A stretch of DNA of 7,923 nucleotides from Acidobacteriaceae bacterium (lineage in GTDB: Bacteria > Acidobacteriota > Terriglobia > Terriglobales > SbA1), in contig PMHI01000286.1 in the NCBI GenBank assembly GCA_003156615.1, positions 1 through 7,923 of the forward strand. The letters are read 5' to 3'. Made by a program: the position numbers and the translations under genes. Below the pieces are notes generated by a model. It was not told where the DNA came from, did not search any database, and saw nothing but the letters and a program-made list of their open reading frames with translations. Every line of letters starts with the position of its first letter. Within the stretch, counting starts at the first letter, position 1. Below, piece by piece: positions 6,960 through 7,923 of the stretch.

Positions 6960-7715
6960 CTACTTCTTCTCCGCGCCCGCTGCCGGCTTGAGCGAAGCGG
7001 GAAGCGCAAAATCTGCAGGATCGATCGTCACATTGACTTCCATTTTCTGCACCGTACTCGTTTGCGCATCGGGATGGTTCTTCGGTCCGCTGGAGATCGA
7101 GAACGGATACATCACTCCCGCCACCGGTTTGTAGGAACCCAGTCCCACCACGCGATCCCGAACCGAGCCCCGGATAAACTGCTGGATCTCCCTGCGAATC
7201 TCGATAAAGGTATCCGGATCGAGGTAGTCATAGATGATGTCGCCGTTTTTCAGCGTCACCTTCAGCCGCAGTGCATCGTCTCCATCCACCACGTCGTGCC
7301 CGAGATACTCGACCGTGCTGCCTTTCTCTCTATAGTCCACCAGGGGCCCGTCAAAGTCGGCGTCCAGCAGCAGGTCGCGCAGATCATCTTCGCCCATCAG
7401 TTCCGGGTCCTTTTTCCCGCCAAAAGGCTGGATCTGCCAGCCGGTCGTGCCGTCGTAAGCCTGCACCGCCATCATCCCCTGCAGTGTGAATGTCTGCCGG
7501 ATCAGGTTGGGCCGCTCGTTCTCCTGGCCCACGGACGCCGTAAAGCCGCCGCCGCCCTCGAACTTGCCTGTCATGCGGATGTTCTTGATGGCCTTCATTT
7601 TCTCTATTCCGCCCCGGGCCTCGATGTTCTTGGCAATCAGTTCGTCGGCGGTTTGGGAATTGGAAAATAAAGTTAAGCAGCAGACAGCAAAGAGCACAGT
7701 CACGGCGTGACGCAT
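6960..7715 (-). CDS. Secreted LolA-like (outer membrane lipoprotein-sorting-like) protein
   Basis: A 251-residue protein with a signal peptide (residues 1 to about 20, MRHAVTVLFAVCCLTLFSNS) followed by QTADELIAKNIEARGGIEKMKAIKN, the start of the LolA-like/COG2834 fold found in exported proteins. Later landmarks are QGMMAVQAYDGTTGWQIQPF (about 80-100), FDGPLVDY, a LRLKVTLKNGD strand and a C-terminal NVTIDPADFALPASLKP segment. LolA-like proteins have an open half-barrel that binds lipid or acyl chains in the periplasm. True LolA function is not implied: this resembles the accessory group that often accompanies large propeller or TonB-type proteins. The start is supported by AGGA 9 bases upstream. 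It is the first gene of a probable minus-strand operon, with a damaged tandem copy 55 bp downstream and the propeller protein after that. Confidence 0.88.
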   Translation of the reverse strand: MRHAVTVLFAVCCLTLFSNSQTADELIAKNIEARGGIEKMKAIKNIRMTGKFEGGGGFTASVGQENERPNLIRQTFTLQGMMAVQAYDGTTGWQIQPFGGKKDPELMGEDDLRDLLLDADFDGPLVDYREKGSTVEYLGHDVVDGDDALRLKVTLKNGDIIYDYLDPDTFIEIRREIQQFIRGSVRDRVVGLGSYKPVAGVMYPFSISSGPKNHPDAQTSTVQKMEVNVTIDPADFALPASLKPAAGAEKK

Positions 7716-7764
7716 CGAGAAGATTCCTGTTTGTAAGGGACTTAAAACACCCGGAAAACGAGAA

Positions 7765-7774
7765 ACAGTACTGT
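7765..7774. promoter_or_regulatory. Perfect palindrome ACAGTACTGT over the -10 box
   Basis: The 10-bp dyad overlaps almost all of the -10 hexamer at 7770-7775. An overlapping 11-bp dyad, AGTAC-T-GTACT, occupies 7767-7777. The placement is that of a repressor operator. The ACA/TGT half-sites loosely recall BlaI/CopY-type operators, but the spacing does not match closely enough to name a regulator. Confidence 0.4.
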
Positions 7775-7798
7775 ACTCGCGTTAGACGTGTGTTTCAA
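7770..7798 (-). promoter_or_regulatory. Candidate sigma-70 type promoter of the LolA-like/propeller operon
   Basis: On the minus strand TTGAAA (7798-7793) is separated by exactly 17 bases from TACAGT (7775-7770). These match the -35 and -10 consensus at 5 and 4 of 6 positions. A start about 7 bases later would leave a leader of roughly 45-50 nt before the ATG at 7715. Confidence 0.45.
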
Positions 7799-7853
7799 GT
7801 CTGGGTGAGCAGGAAACTATCGAAGAGCAGGGAACTGGGTTCTGCCCGTCAGC

Positions 7854-7879
7854 AAAAAAGCCGCTCTCACGAGCGGCTT
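7854..7879 (-). terminator. Strong intrinsic terminator for minus-strand transcription entering from the right
   Basis: A perfect 9-bp stem, 7858-7866 paired with 7871-7879 (AAGCCGCTC/GAGCGGCTT), closes a 4-base loop. On the minus strand it is followed by six T (7859-7854). The plus strand has no T-run after the stem, so it acts on minus-strand transcripts. It insulates the operon promoter at 7770-7798 from an upstream gene beyond the window. Confidence 0.88.
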
Positions 7880-7923
7880 CCTCATCTGCCAGCGTGGCGA
7901 TACCCCAGAATGGGTGCTGCAGA
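7880..7923. other. Right-edge 44 bp, possibly the 3' end of a minus-strand gene
   Basis: A minus-strand transcription unit must lie to the right because a terminator follows. One minus frame ends with TGA at 7884-7882, 3 bases before the terminator stem, and would be a plausible C-terminus (14 codons visible). Another frame runs open through the terminator. With so little sequence no product can be assigned. Confidence 0.2.

Noticed and set aside
6903..7670. A 255-codon plus-strand open frame opposite the LolA-like gene
   Set aside because: It covers the intact LolA-like gene on the other strand and has no protein-like features of its own.
7880..7923. tRNA-Gln 5' end on the minus strand (TGGGGTATCGCCA)
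   Set aside because: The 13-base likeness is not followed by a proper D arm, anticodon arm or T arm; a terminator starts only about 30 bases later.

Overview
The window reads as chromosomal DNA from a soil-type bacterium, most likely Acidobacteriota. That is inferred from one cluster: a very large secreted beta-propeller protein (VPS10/BNR type, about 1070 residues) next to small secreted LolA-like proteins, a pairing I associate with that phylum. The sequence contains no rRNA or other marker that would prove the taxonomy.

Left part (1-2300): a TetR/AcrR-type repressor on + and a 14-helix DHA2-type drug exporter on -, arranged tail to tail with 89 bp between them. Although they do not share an intergenic promoter, both 5' ends carry nearly the same element: CATACGC, 4-5 bases, then TATGAT, forming a CATA...TATG inverted repeat over the putative -10 box. 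This suggests that one repressor controls both genes.

Middle (2300-2875): a stretch with no convincing protein gene until 2767. Its key feature is the 3' portion of a tRNA-Asp(GTC) gene, from anticodon arm through encoded CCA, at 2650-2699 with no 5' half. This is the usual scar of site-specific integration into a tRNA gene. By the usual geometry the integrated element would lie to the left, including the repressor/exporter pair, and the resident chromosome would resume to the right. Next comes a possible 29-codon gene with a good ribosome binding site.

Right part (2876-7923): three consecutive minus-strand units read from 7715 down to 2876 with gaps of 55 and 49 bp, probably one operon. They are an intact secreted LolA-like protein, a tandem paralogue broken by two frameshifts, and the large exported beta-propeller protein. 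A promoter candidate overlapped by a perfect palindrome lies before the operon. A strong minus-strand intrinsic terminator at 7854-7879 separates it from whatever lies beyond the right edge.

I found no CRISPR array, insertion sequence, toxin-antitoxin pair or recognised defence system. The most informative observations are the tRNA scar, the shared operator-like element and the decayed tandem duplicate; none amounts to a clearly new system.
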